A DNA stretch of 64,000 bases from a bacterium (GTDB lineage Bacteria; Patescibacteria; ABY1; JAGPKW01), in NCBI GenBank assembly GCA_021780535.1, contig JAJXYN010000009.1, forward strand, positions 310,001 through 374,000. The letters are read 5' to 3'. The stretch's first letter is position 1. Each line of letters opens with the position of its first letter. Positions 31,197-40,072 of the stretch are shown piece by piece. The notes beneath the pieces are model-generated. The model saw nothing but the letters and a program-made list of their open reading frames with translations. It made no database searches and had not been told where the DNA came from. The position numbers and the translations under genes were made by a program.

Positions 31197-31766
31197 ATGA
31201 AAACCAAACAAAGATGTGCATGGGCCGGCAATGACCCTATATATATAAAATACCACGACGAAGAATGGGGCGTACCAGTTCATGATGATAAAATTCATTT
31301 TGAATTTTTAATTTTAGAAGGAGCACAAGCTGGTTTAAGTTGGAAAACTATATTAAATAGAAGAATTGGTTATAAAAAAGCTTTTAAAAATTTTGATGTA
31401 ATAAAAGTCGCAAAGATGACTGACCAAGAATTAGAATCGCTTATGTTTGATCCTGGCATTATCCGTAATCGTTTAAAAATTTTTGCTGCAAGAAAAAATG
31501 CTAAAGTTTTTTTGGATATTCAAAAAGAATTTGGTAGTTTTGACTCATACATTTGGGGCTTTGTAGAAAATAAAACTATATTTGGAAATAGAAAAACAAC
31601 AAAAGACCTCCCCGCAACTTCAAAAGAAAGTGATGAATTATCTAAAGATTTGAAAAAAAGAGGAATGTCTTTTGTTGGTTCAACAATTATGTATGCACAC
31701 ATGCAAGCAACCGGGCTTGTAAATGATCATACTATTGATTGTTGCTGTTTTAAATTAAAATCTTAA
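31197..31766 (+). CDS. tag: DNA-3-methyladenine glycosylase I
   Basis: The 189-residue protein has the Tag signature RCAWAGNDPIYIKYHDEEWG (about 5-24), GAQAGLSWKTILNRR (about 42-56) and the HhH region. The C-terminal end TIDCCCFK and His in LVNDHTID provide the zinc-binding residues together with the N-terminal Cys. The enzyme removes alkylated 3-methyladenine from DNA at the start of base-excision repair. Length and motifs are complete. It follows the YdeI-like gene by 4 nt. Confidence 0.95.
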   Translation: MKTKQRCAWAGNDPIYIKYHDEEWGVPVHDDKIHFEFLILEGAQAGLSWKTILNRRIGYKKAFKNFDVIKVAKMTDQELESLMFDPGIIRNRLKIFAARKNAKVFLDIQKEFGSFDSYIWGFVENKTIFGNRKTTKDLPATSKESDELSKDLKKRGMSFVGSTIMYAHMQATGLVNDHTIDCCCFKLKS

Positions 31767-31827
31767 TAAGTCACAAGATTATTTAATATCATGGAAAATT
31801 CTACATCATTATGATGATTTATATTTC

Positions 31828-32625
31828 TTAAATGACTGAACTAATTAATTTGAAAAATACAATAATTAAGATAATTCCAATTATTATTTGAAATATTTTT
31901 CTCCATTCGTTTTTAAAAAATTTTTCAGTTATTTTAAATACAATATGTATCCCAAACCATAAAGAAATTCCTAACAAAAAATCGTTTATAGTCATAGATA
32001 TATTTTTGACTACATATAAGCTATGGATAATTATTGCAAATAAAGAAGAATATAGTGCCGTGATAGTATTACCAATATACACTTGACTCATGTTCATGTG
32101 TCCAATTTTTATAGCAAATGGTAATTTTAATGGCTTTAAACTTGTACCTGAAAGTCCAGTAAAAAAGCCGCTAACAACTGGCCCAAATAAACCACATATT
32201 TTTTGATATGTTAATTTTGCTGAATCATGATTCAATTCTTCTGGTTTAAAATGAATAAAAATTAAACGTAATCCATACAATAAAGCTATAATACTAATTG
32301 TTATTAATAAAAATTTAGAAGAAATATTAAAGAACACAAACGATCCTAAAGATGCTCCAATTAAAGCTAGTAATGGAACTACTGTTAAAAATTTATTTTT
32401 ATTTTTAGGTGGTATATTTTTTATTTTTTCCCTATTTTGCCATAATACATATATCGCACCAAAGAATATAATCCAAAGAAAAATATTAATAGCTTGGAAT
32501 ACAGGAAAACTCATTAATGATATTAGTAAAATAATTGCAAAAAATCTATCAAATTGAATTTTTAATCCCGCTGTAACAAAACCAACAATAATAATAATTA
32601 TAAAAAATGAAACTAATGGAGTCAT
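31828..32625 (-). CDS. TauE/SafE-family (sulfite/thiol export-like) permease
   Basis: The 265-residue protein has about eight membrane segments. The two homologous halves of TauE/SafE proteins are visible, with VVPLLALIGASLGSFVFFNI (about 86-105) and GLFGPVVSGFFTGLSGTSLKPL (key residues G-F-G-LSG, about 144-165). Family members are predicted to export sulfite or small organic sulfur anions. It lies 5 nt downstream of the second arsR, so its expression is metalloid- or thiol-linked. Confidence 0.85.
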   Translation of the reverse strand: MTPLVSFFIIIIIVGFVTAGLKIQFDRFFAIILLISLMSFPVFQAINIFLWIIFFGAIYVLWQNREKIKNIPPKNKNKFLTVVPLLALIGASLGSFVFFNISSKFLLITISIIALLYGLRLIFIHFKPEELNHDSAKLTYQKICGLFGPVVSGFFTGLSGTSLKPLKLPFAIKIGHMNMSQVYIGNTITALYSSLFAIIIHSLYVVKNISMTINDFLLGISLWFGIHIVFKITEKFFKNEWRKIFQIIIGIILIIVFFKLISSVI

Positions 32626-32630
32626 ATTTT

Positions 32631-32948
32631 TTATTTTAATTTAATATTTAAAAAATTATTTAATAATGATGAATACTTTTTAATAATATTTTTATTTAAA
32701 GAATAAAAAACTTTTAAACCAATTTTATTTGATTTTAATAAATTAAAATCTTTCATTACTTTTAAATGGTGTGATACTAAGTTTTGTGGAATATTTAAAA
32801 ATTCTTTTATTTCACATACACATTTTTCATCATCTATGAGAAAACATATTATTTTTAATCTACTTTCCTCTGATATTATTTTTAGAAAATCTATCATCTC
32901 TGACATTTCTAAACTTGTGTTTTTACAATTGAAATATTCTTTTTTCAT
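32631..32948 (-). CDS. ArsR/SmtB-family metalloregulator (copy 2)
   Basis: The 105-residue paralogue of the 5540-5851 regulator is about three-quarters identical by eye. It keeps the metalloid motif KCVCEIKEFL, the recognition helix SHHLKVMK and the N-terminal EYFNC (only one of the two N-terminal Cys remains). It controls a TauE/SafE permease instead of the ars-like operon. The operator at 32960-32981 has the same core arms and spacer as that at 5866-5887, so cross-regulation between the two loci is likely. Confidence 0.9.
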   Translation of the reverse strand: MKKEYFNCKNTSLEMSEMIDFLKIISEESRLKIICFLIDDEKCVCEIKEFLNIPQNLVSHHLKVMKDFNLLKSNKIGLKVFYSLNKNIIKKYSSLLNNFLNIKLK

Positions 32949-32959
32949 ATTATTAAAAC

Positions 32960-32981
32960 TATATCAATTTATATTGATATA
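32960..32981 (-). promoter_or_regulatory. ArsR operator upstream of arsR copy 2
   Basis: ATATCAA-TTTATA-TTGATAT, the same core as at 5867-5886, 12 nt before the start codon. Confidence 0.85.
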
Positions 32982-33096
32982 GTACTACTTATTTTTTTCT
33001 GAGTCAAATATTAATTAACTTATAAGTAAATATAATACTTTTAAATAAATACTTTATGAGTTAATATATGAATATGACTTATAATATACTAATAAC

Positions 33097-33567
33097 ATGA
33101 ATAACATAATGATTTTTATAGCAAAATACTTGTATTTATTTGAAATAATAGCATTTGCTATATATTTTATACTACAATCAAAAGAGATACGAAAACATAT
33201 TTTGATTCTATCTTCTATTTATCTACCAACAACTTATATTGTTGCAAAAATTTCTTCTTTTATTTATTTTGATCCAAGACCATTTATTATAAACCATTTT
33301 GTTCCACTTATTTCTCACACTAATGACAATGGCTTTCCGTCAGATCATATGTTACTTACAAGCGCTATTGCCTCTATCTTATTTATATATAATAAAAAAT
33401 TAGGAATAATATTTTGGATAGTGGCTATTATGATTGGCTTATCTAGAGTATTTGTTGGAGTACATCATTTTATTGATATAATTGGAAGCGCTATTATTTC
33501 TATAATAACAATAATTATAATTAGCAAGTATGTTACACCAAAAATTATGATAAAATATAAAAAATAA
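33097..33567 (+). CDS. PAP2-family phosphatase (undecaprenyl-diphosphatase-like)
   Basis: The 156-residue protein has about five membrane segments and the three PAP2 motifs: KISSFIYFDPRPF (K-x6-RP, about 50-62), GFPSDHMLL (PSGH variant with Asp, about 79-87) and SRVFVGVHHFIDI (SR-x5-H-x3-D, about 117-129). The PSDH form and small size are as in BcrC-type lipid-carrier phosphatases that recycle undecaprenyl pyrophosphate. The response regulator gene starts 4 nt downstream, linking it to envelope stress signalling. Confidence 0.87.
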   Translation: MNNIMIFIAKYLYLFEIIAFAIYFILQSKEIRKHILILSSIYLPTTYIVAKISSFIYFDPRPFIINHFVPLISHTNDNGFPSDHMLLTSAIASILFIYNKKLGIIFWIVAIMIGLSRVFVGVHHFIDIIGSAIISIITIIIISKYVTPKIMIKYKK

Positions 33568-33571
33568 ACTT

Positions 33572-34237
33572 ATGAAAATACTTATTGTTGAAGACAATCA
33601 AAAATTAGCAGGATATATTAAAAAAGCTCTGGAACAAAAAAGCTATACAGTTGATTGTGTTTATGATGGTGAGAATGGAGAAAATCGTGCAGAGTTTAAT
33701 GAATATGATTTAATAATTTTAGATTGGATGTTACCAAAAAAAGATGGTATTACTGTATGTAATAATTTAAGAAATAAAAATATTAATGTCCCAATAATAA
33801 TACTTACCGCTAAAGATGAGTTAGATGATAAAATTATGGGTCTTGATAATGGTGCTGATGATTATTTGGTTAAACCGTTTGAACTTGAAGAATTACTAGC
33901 TAGAATAAGAGCACTACTTCGAAGACCTAAAGAAAAAGTTGGAGAAATTTTAATGGTAAAAGATATTTTAGTTGATAATGCTAAACATATTATAACAAAA
34001 AATAATATTGAAATATCTTTGACACTAAAGGAGTATGCTATACTTGAATATTTAATTCAAAACAAAGGTCAAGTTATAACAAGAGATCAAATATTAGAAC
34101 ATTGTTGGGATTTTTCTTTTGATTCTTTTAGTAATATCGTTGATGGGTTTATTAAACAACTTCGTAAAAAATTAAATGATAAAGATGAAAAATATATTAA
34201 AACAATTAGAGGAATTGGCTATAAATTTCAAGAATAA
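33572..34237 (+). CDS. OmpR-family response regulator
   Basis: The 221-residue protein has a receiver domain (1-115: MKILIVEDNQKLAGY, phospho-acceptor Asp in LIILDWMLP at about 51, Lys in DYLVKPFEL at about 101) and a C-terminal winged helix (about 125-221: LTLKEYAILEYLIQNKGQVI, RGIGYKFQE). It is a full-length DNA-binding regulator. The partner kinase starts inside its 3' end (62-nt overlap), so the two are translationally coupled. Targets are unknown; the adjacent PAP2 and M15 genes suggest cell wall stress. Confidence 0.95.
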   Translation: MKILIVEDNQKLAGYIKKALEQKSYTVDCVYDGENGENRAEFNEYDLIILDWMLPKKDGITVCNNLRNKNINVPIIILTAKDELDDKIMGLDNGADDYLVKPFELEELLARIRALLRRPKEKVGEILMVKDILVDNAKHIITKNNIEISLTLKEYAILEYLIQNKGQVITRDQILEHCWDFSFDSFSNIVDGFIKQLRKKLNDKDEKYIKTIRGIGYKFQE

Positions 34238-35210
34238 TTATTTTTTTAATACAAAAATAAAACTCTCTATTTATTATGCTTTTATAATGCTTATTGTACT
34301 AACTATTTTTAGTATTGTTATTTATGGTATTTCTATAAAAAATTTATCTGATAGTTTTGATGATCAATCTAAAATGAATGACCCAAAAATAAAAAATGAA
34401 ATAAATGCATTCCAAGATAGATTACAAATTACGATAATAAGTACTGATTTATTTGTATTTATTCTAACTTTAATATTATCATATTATTTATCTAGCAAAA
34501 CTTTAAAACCTATTAAAACAGCCTACTTAAAACAAAAAAAGTTTGTAGCTGATTCCGCACATGAATTTCGTACTCCCCTTGCAATTATGAAAACTGGATC
34601 AGAAATGATTTTAAATAGTAATGCAAATAATGCAGAATATAAAAAATTAATACATGAACAAATAGAAGAAATAGATTATCTAACCGAAATGATAAATGAG
34701 CTTTTATTTTTAGCAAAAAACGATGATATAAAAAATATAACTTTTGAAGAATTTAATCTTAGTAATTTAATAAAAAAACAAATTGAATCAATAATGCCTT
34801 ATGCAAAAATAAAAAACATTAATTTAGATTTTAAAATTACAGATGAAATATATTTTAACGGAAATAGTATTTATTTAAAAAAACTTATAAATAATTTAAT
34901 TAAAAATGCTATTGATTATAATAAATTAAATGGAAGTGTTATTGTTTCTTTAGAAAAAATAAAACAAAATATTGTGTTAAGTATTAAAGATACTGGAATA
35001 GGAATAAGTAAAGAAGATTTAAGATATATTTTTGATAGATTTTATAAAGTTGATAAATCAAGAGCTAGAGAATCTAACGGATCTGGATTGGGTCTTTCTA
35101 TTGTTTCTGAAATTATTAAAATACACAATGGGAAAATATCTGTTGTGAGTAAAGAAGGTTTAGGCTCAGAATTTACTGTTTTATTTTCCTCATACAATTC
35201 TCATATTTAA
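34176..35210 (+). CDS. Sensor histidine kinase
   Basis: The 344-residue protein has two membrane segments (about 31-53 and 88-108) flanking a short outside loop. The dimerisation/phosphoacceptor box FVADSAHEFRTPLAIMKTGS (His at about 131) is followed by the HATPase domain with N box NNLIKNAIDYNKLNG, G1 IKDTGIGISKED, F box IFDRFYKVDKSR and G2 SGLGLSIVSEI. The short sensor loop suggests sensing within the membrane. The ATG at 34176 gives a 62-nt overlap with the regulator; a TTG at 34215 is a possible later start. Confidence 0.93.
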   Translation: MIKMKNILKQLEELAINFKNNYFFNTKIKLSIYYAFIMLIVLTIFSIVIYGISIKNLSDSFDDQSKMNDPKIKNEINAFQDRLQITIISTDLFVFILTLILSYYLSSKTLKPIKTAYLKQKKFVADSAHEFRTPLAIMKTGSEMILNSNANNAEYKKLIHEQIEEIDYLTEMINELLFLAKNDDIKNITFEEFNLSNLIKKQIESIMPYAKIKNINLDFKITDEIYFNGNSIYLKKLINNLIKNAIDYNKLNGSVIVSLEKIKQNIVLSIKDTGIGISKEDLRYIFDRFYKVDKSRARESNGSGLGLSIVSEIIKIHNGKISVVSKEGLGSEFTVLFSSYNSHI

Positions 35211-35350
35211 TATATATAATTATACTAATTAATAAGAAAGTGTATTAGTATATTAAAAAAGAACATTTTAAAAAATTTAAATTACTCTTTAACCAACAAA
35301 TAATAAAAACAAATTGGGGGTATATTTTAATAATATTTTTTATATCTATT

Positions 35351-35914
35351 TTGGCAAATTTATTTGTGTTGCTTGCTTATTATAAAGAATTACCAAAAAA
35401 AGATGACATAAAAAATATATTTCATATTAAAAAAATAATACCTTTACCAACAGAGATTAATAAAAACTTTATAGATCAAATAAATAGATGTTTTATCCCA
35501 ATAGCTTCTGTATATAAATACACGCTACGAATAGTTTCTGGATTTCGTTCAGTAGAAGAACAAAATAATATATATAATCAAGGAAGAACTATAAATGGGC
35601 ATTTAATTACAGAAGCCCCTGGTGGAAAAAGTTTACACAATTTTGGCTTTGCTGTAGATGTGGTTGATAAATATAGAGGTTATAATATTAATTGGAATAA
35701 ACTTGGAAATATTGCAAAATTTTGTGGACTTGAAGAAGGTATAGAAGGAGATCAGGCGCATTTTCAATATCGTGACAATCTCACTAAAGAAGATTTTATA
35801 GCTGGCAAAAGACCAAAACTACTTACATTGCCATGCGATATAATGAATAAAAAAATAGAACCAATAAAATTAACATGGAAAGAGTTAAAAAATTGTGGTG
35901 CCCCAAACTTTTAA
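35351..35914 (+). CDS. M15-family peptidase (VanY/D,D-carboxypeptidase-like), membrane anchored
   Basis: The 187-residue frame (from TTG) contains the M15 zinc site: RIVSGFRSVEEQNNIYNQGR, then SLHNFGFAVDVV (H-x6-D, about 96-107) and GDQAHFQYR (second His, about 137), all ligands for Zn. It cuts peptide crosslinks or D-Ala termini in peptidoglycan. The reading frame is open from 35249, and residues encoded before the TTG form a basic stretch followed by WGYILIIFFISILANLFVLLA, a membrane anchor, so translation probably starts upstream at a rare ATT codon (35252). It follows the kinase by 140 nt. Confidence 0.85.
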   Translation: MANLFVLLAYYKELPKKDDIKNIFHIKKIIPLPTEINKNFIDQINRCFIPIASVYKYTLRIVSGFRSVEEQNNIYNQGRTINGHLITEAPGGKSLHNFGFAVDVVDKYRGYNINWNKLGNIAKFCGLEEGIEGDQAHFQYRDNLTKEDFIAGKRPKLLTLPCDIMNKKIEPIKLTWKELKNCGAPNF

Positions 35915-35990
35915 AAATTACTTTCTTCATATAATCCTCATAATAGAAGTATATAATTACAATAATTAATAATTTAACTATTTATTTTTT

Positions 35991-36722
35991 ATGAATAAAA
36001 CTCAAAATATAATTTCAATAAGCAATTTAACTCACATCTATAAAAATAAAAAGGCCTTAGATGATTTAAATTTGGAAATATCTAAAAATGAAATATTTGG
36101 TTTTTTGGGTCATAATGGAGCTGGAAAAACAACCACTATAAGTATTTTAACAACATTATTAAAGCCAACTTCTGGTAATGCTAAAATTTGTGGCTTTGAC
36201 GTTGTGAAAGATAGTATGGAAGTAAAAAAACTTATTGGATATTTACCAGAAAATGTAAAATTTTATGATAATTTAACAGCATATGAAAATTTAGAATATT
36301 TTGCAAAAATTTCTGGAATTAAAAATCCTAAGGAAAAAATATTTGATATTTTAAAATTTATAGATTTTGAAGGTATTGAGAATAAAAAAATTGGCGAATT
36401 TTCTAAAGGTATGCACCAAAGAATAGGTATAGCCCAAGCCATTATCCACGAACCTCAAGTTCTTTTTCTTGATGAACCAACATCTGGACTTGATCCTATG
36501 GGGATAAAGAAACTAAGAGAAATAATAATAAAACTTAATAAAGAAAAACAGATGACTATTTTTATGAATACTCATCTATTATCTGAAGTTGCAAAAGTTT
36601 GCACTACTATAGGAGTTTTAAATAGTGGCAAACTTATTTATAAAAACTCTCTTAAAGAAACTCTTAAGCGTTTTAATAATGAGAACTCTCTTGAAGAAAT
36701 ATATTTTAACATAGAACAATAA
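35991..36722 (+). CDS. ABC transporter ATP-binding protein (ABC-2 exporter type)
   Basis: A 243-residue ATPase with Walker A FLGHNGAGKTTTISI (about 33-47), Q loop GYLPENVKFYD, the signature GEFSKGMHQRIGIAQA (about 132-147), Walker B QVLFLDEPTSGLDP (about 153-166) and switch His in NTHLLSEV. The C-terminus follows the CcmA/NatA type used with ABC-2 permeases. Two permease genes follow immediately (1 nt, then overlapping), forming a complete exporter; the substrate is not predictable. Confidence 0.94.
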   Translation: MNKTQNIISISNLTHIYKNKKALDDLNLEISKNEIFGFLGHNGAGKTTTISILTTLLKPTSGNAKICGFDVVKDSMEVKKLIGYLPENVKFYDNLTAYENLEYFAKISGIKNPKEKIFDILKFIDFEGIENKKIGEFSKGMHQRIGIAQAIIHEPQVLFLDEPTSGLDPMGIKKLREIIIKLNKEKQMTIFMNTHLLSEVAKVCTTIGVLNSGKLIYKNSLKETLKRFNNENSLEEIYFNIEQ

Positions 36723-36723
36723 T

Positions 36724-37671
36724 ATGAATAAAATTTTTTATATAGCAAAAGAAGAAATTAAAATTCTTTTTAGAGAAAAAATATTTTTTACTCTTCTTGG
36801 TGTATTTGTTGTAATGTCTTTAATATCTTCATTTCTTGGTTTTATGGCAACAAACACTACAACATCTATTTATAATTCATCTGTTAAATTTCTTATACAA
36901 AAAGGTATTAATAATATACCGCCAAACCCAATGTTGTCTTTTGGTGCTCTTACTGATTTTAGAAACATAATAATATATATGTTTTTAATTGGAGCATTAC
37001 TTGCAGTTGTTATAGGTCATAGAAGTTTTATAAGAGAAAGAAAATCTGGGGTTTTACCTATTTTATTTTCTCGCCCAATATCTTCAAATACATTATTTTT
37101 TGGAAAAGCATTAGGAATTGGTATAACTATTTTTTCTATTATACTTTCTGCATTTTTAATAGGTATTCTATCATCATTACTTTTACCATATAGACATCTT
37201 CTTTTTGATGACATTCTTAGATTAATTATATTTTATATATTTTCTTTTTTCTATTTATTATTTTTTGGATTTGTTGGATTATTATTTGCAATAAAAACAA
37301 AAAGTGAATCTTTAGCTTTGTTTATTCCTATTTGTATTTGGGTTGGTATAAGTTTTGTTTTGCCAGAAATTATTTCCGGACAAAATCCAACAGCACTTCT
37401 TAATCCAATAGCAATGGGTCAAGTACAAGTTCAAAATAGTGTATTTTTTTCCTTAATGCAAACATATTTACAACCTTTTTCTATTGGCGGACAATACACA
37501 TCTTTCGCATTGCAATTAATCAATAACACATCACAAACATCATTAATTAATGTTATTTTAAATAATTTATCAAATATAACAACATTATTTATTTCTATTA
37601 TTGGAACTTCTACTTTATGTATTTATTCTATAAATAAAAATAATATTGGAAAGGATGAAATTTATGAATAA
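36724..37671 (+). CDS. ABC-2 type permease, subunit 1
   Basis: The 315-residue protein has six membrane segments (about 18-40, 84-104, 128-155, 165-190, 195-215, 283-302). IGHRSFIRERKSGVLPILFSRPISSNTLFF (key residues RERKSG-L-LF-RPIS, about 98-125) is the hallmark of NosY/ABC-2 permeases. It is paired with a second permease and the ATPase upstream. The two permeases likely form a heterodimeric channel. Confidence 0.9.
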   Translation: MNKIFYIAKEEIKILFREKIFFTLLGVFVVMSLISSFLGFMATNTTTSIYNSSVKFLIQKGINNIPPNPMLSFGALTDFRNIIIYMFLIGALLAVVIGHRSFIRERKSGVLPILFSRPISSNTLFFGKALGIGITIFSIILSAFLIGILSSLLLPYRHLLFDDILRLIIFYIFSFFYLLFFGFVGLLFAIKTKSESLALFIPICIWVGISFVLPEIISGQNPTALLNPIAMGQVQVQNSVFFSLMQTYLQPFSIGGQYTSFALQLINNTSQTSLINVILNNLSNITTLFISIIGTSTLCIYSINKNNIGKDEIYE

Positions 37672-38644
37672 TGTTTATCAAGTTATCACTGTAGCCAAAA
37701 AAGAATATATAGATGCTTTAAAAAATAGAGTGTTTATTATATTTGTTTCATTTTTACTCATTCTTACTTTTGTATCTATAATTGTATCCTCTTTTGATTT
37801 TCAAGCTAAAGTAATTTCTTATCAAACAGCATTAGCTGAATTACAAGCTAGCCACCAAATAATACAAAACTTAACAGCCCCAGAATTTTATCCATTACAA
37901 TTATTAAGAGGAACTATAGAGTATATTGAAATAATAGGAGCGATACTTGCAATAGTTTTAGGATATTTGTCCATAGCCAAAGAAAAAGGAAACAATACTT
38001 TACAATTATTATTTACTAGACCAATAAGTAAAATAAAATTATTTTTTGGTAAATTTCTTGGAAACGTATTACTACTTACCTCTGTTTCTGGATTTATGTT
38101 TTTTGGAATTTATTTAATTATATCTTTAATTGGAAAAACAGTAATTACCAACATTGAAATAGAAAAAATATTTTTGTCATTTATTTTCTCTATAATATAT
38201 TTATCAACATTTTTTTCTATTTCAGCATTACTTGCTTTAATTTTTAAATCATTATCAAATTCATTAATTTTATCTTTTGTGATCTGGATAGTTTTCGTAT
38301 TGGTTATTCCCCAAATTGGAGATACATTAGATCCAGACAATCAAGTTCCTGGTGGATTATTTAATAAAATCGGAATAACACAAAAATCGGATCAATTAAC
38401 GATTTTAAAAGATTTTTCAAGTTATGAGAAAGCTAGAGATAGCCTAGAACAATCTTCATTTACAAAACACTATGAAAGATTAATATTTGCTTTATTAGGT
38501 ATTAAAGATATGTATAATGGTAAAACTATTAATTTTATTATAAACGATAAAAATAGTGATATATTATGGCTTGTTTCTGCAATGATTTTATCTAGTACAT
38601 TAACCTCAATAATTTTTACAAAAAAGAAATTAATTAATAAATAA
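37664..38644 (+). CDS. ABC-2 type permease, subunit 2
   Basis: The protein of about 326 residues has six membrane segments and the conserved SIAKEKGNNTLQLLFTRPIS (key residues KEKG-TL-LLFTRP), as in its partner. A TTG at 37646 and an ATG at 37655 extend the frame, but ATG 37664 is preferred because GGAAAGG lies at a proper distance before it. It overlaps the end of subunit 1 by 8 nt. Together with 35991 and 36724 it makes an ABC-2 exporter. Confidence 0.88.
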   Translation: MNNVYQVITVAKKEYIDALKNRVFIIFVSFLLILTFVSIIVSSFDFQAKVISYQTALAELQASHQIIQNLTAPEFYPLQLLRGTIEYIEIIGAILAIVLGYLSIAKEKGNNTLQLLFTRPISKIKLFFGKFLGNVLLLTSVSGFMFFGIYLIISLIGKTVITNIEIEKIFLSFIFSIIYLSTFFSISALLALIFKSLSNSLILSFVIWIVFVLVIPQIGDTLDPDNQVPGGLFNKIGITQKSDQLTILKDFSSYEKARDSLEQSSFTKHYERLIFALLGIKDMYNGKTINFIINDKNSDILWLVSAMILSSTLTSIIFTKKKLINK

Positions 38645-38650
38645 TACAAT

Positions 38651-39304
38651 ATGACTAAAAAGAATATAACTATAATAATTGGTGTTGGTATTTTAATGAT
38701 AGGACTTACTATTTTTAATTCTAATAACAACAAAAAAAATCAAACAAATACAATAACAAACAATATAAATCAAAATAAAAACAATATAAATCAAAATAAA
38801 AACAATAATACAAACATTAATAATAATATAGATAATTCTATAAAAATACCAACTAACCCTACTGATATAGTTCCTGGCTTATACCAAAATCCTATAATAA
38901 ATACTGCTACTATTGATGGTTTTAAAATAATTAATAGTAAAGTAGAAAACAATGAAGATATTAATAAAAAAATAGTTGATGATCATTTAGAATTAACATT
39001 GAAAAATATTTCTGGAAAAGATATTTCTGATTTTGAGGTTTATTATACAATTACAGATACCGTAACAAATCAAAAAGAAGGATACTATAAAAAACTAGAT
39101 GGTTTTGTATTAAAAAATAATGAAATTAAATCTATACATTTTGATAATAAAACTGGAGATGGTCATTTTACATCTAACATTAATAGTCTTTATTACAAAT
39201 CATCAAATAAAATGATTTTTGATGTTATGGTAAGTACTCCTGGATATAAAATAGAGACAGTAAGCATTAATAAAGATGCTGGTGGAGCAGAATTAAAAGA
39301 TTAA
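38651..39304 (+). CDS. Membrane-anchored protein with Asn/Lys-rich linker
   Basis: The 217-residue protein has an N-terminal anchor (about 5-23, ITIIIGVGILMIGLTI), a low-complexity Asn-Lys-Gln linker (about 24-63, with INQNKNNINQNKN repeats) and a C-terminal beta-rich domain (about 75-215, with SGKDISDFEVYYTITDTVTN). No family is recognised. It follows the ABC-2 exporter genes by 6 nt and may be an extracytoplasmic accessory to that transporter. Confidence 0.65.
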   Translation: MTKKNITIIIGVGILMIGLTIFNSNNNKKNQTNTITNNINQNKNNINQNKNNNTNINNNIDNSIKIPTNPTDIVPGLYQNPIINTATIDGFKIINSKVENNEDINKKIVDDHLELTLKNISGKDISDFEVYYTITDTVTNQKEGYYKKLDGFVLKNNEIKSIHFDNKTGDGHFTSNINSLYYKSSNKMIFDVMVSTPGYKIETVSINKDAGGAELKD

Positions 39305-39316
39305 TTATAATTAAAA

Positions 39317-39341
39317 AACCACTCACATTATTGAGTGGTTG
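39317..39341 (+). terminator. Terminator of the ABC-2 exporter operon
   Basis: AACCACTCA and TGAGTGGTT form a 9-bp stem followed by a partly T-rich tail. The gap that follows (39342-39487) has a short GC-richer patch at about 39352-39405 but no gene. Confidence 0.8.
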
Positions 39342-39487
39342 TGTTTTTCTTACCTTTCATACACCAAAGGTACTCCCCTATGCGCTCTTCTGTTTCCCTG
39401 TGTTAAATTTTATAAAAAATATTATATTTTTAACGTAATACTTAGGGTAGTATATTTATAATTTATTTAAAAATTAATAATAATTAT

Positions 39488-39730
39488 ATGATGTGGGGGT
39501 TTGGTAATAATTTAATGGGTTGGGGTTTTGGGTTTTATGGCTGGATTTTTATGGTTCTTATTTGGGCCATGATTATTATTGGTATTGTTTTTTTTATTAA
39601 ATGGTTTATGACAAAATCTAGTGATTTACATAATCAAGACAAGTCTCCTATTGAAATTTTAAAAGAGCGCTATGCAAAAGGCGAAATTGATAAAAAAGAA
39701 TTTGAAAATATAAAAAAAGACTTAAATTAA
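39488..39730 (+). CDS. SHOCT-domain membrane protein
   Basis: The 80-residue protein has an aromatic, Gly-rich N-terminus (MMWGFGNNLMGWGFGFYGW), one membrane segment (about 20-42) and a C-terminal SHOCT motif, SPIEILKERYAKGEIDKKEF (about 56-75). SHOCT proteins are short accessory membrane modules whose role is poorly defined, often near stress and metal genes. It is a single gene with its own terminator at 39739-39764. Confidence 0.85.
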   Translation: MMWGFGNNLMGWGFGFYGWIFMVLIWAMIIIGIVFFIKWFMTKSSDLHNQDKSPIEILKERYAKGEIDKKEFENIKKDLN

Positions 39731-39738
39731 TAATTTGT

Positions 39739-39764
39739 TAGGTAAGTTTTATAAACCTTACCTA
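39739..39764 (+). terminator. Terminator after the SHOCT gene
   Basis: TAGGTAAG (39739-39746) pairs with CTTACCTA (39757-39764), followed by TTTT. Confidence 0.8.
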
Positions 39765-39822
39765 TTTTAAATAATTATTTTATGAGTTAAAATGTAACTA
39801 TATAATAAAATAAAAATAAAAT

Positions 39823-40026
39823 ATGCAAAAAAACATGGGAACGTTAGATAAAATAATTAGATTAATTCTAGCTATAATATTTATAGTACTTTATTTTACT
39901 AATATAGCTACTGGAGTACTAGGAATTATATTATTAGTATTAGCAGCTGTGTTTGTATTAACAAGTATTGTTGGATTTTGCCCACTATATATAATATTTA
40001 AAATAAATACTAACTCAAAAAAATAA
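39823..40026 (+). CDS. DUF2892 (YgaP-type) small membrane protein
   Basis: The 67-residue protein follows DUF2892: MGTLDKIIRLILAIIFIVLY (about 5-24), then GVLGIILLVLAAVFVLTSI and GFCPLYIIFKINT, with the conserved GFCPLY. This family is often linked to rhodanese and sulfur trafficking, which fits the nearby thiol genes. It faces the thioredoxin reductase fusion across a shared terminator. Confidence 0.9.
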   Translation: MQKNMGTLDKIIRLILAIIFIVLYFTNIATGVLGIILLVLAAVFVLTSIVGFCPLYIIFKINTNSKK

Positions 40027-40030
40027 GCAT

Positions 40031-40072
40031 AAACTAAAAATCTCATGGAATTAACCATGAGATTTTTAGTTT
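40031..40072. terminator. Bidirectional terminator with 18-bp stem
   Basis: AAACTAAAAATCTCATGG (40031-40048) and its complement (40055-40072) flank a 6-nt loop between the convergent genes ending at 40026 and 40071. Confidence 0.93.

Noticed and set aside
39352..39405. GC-richer patch between the ABC-2 operon and the SHOCT gene
   Set aside because: No reading frame, structure or repeat was found; too short to interpret.
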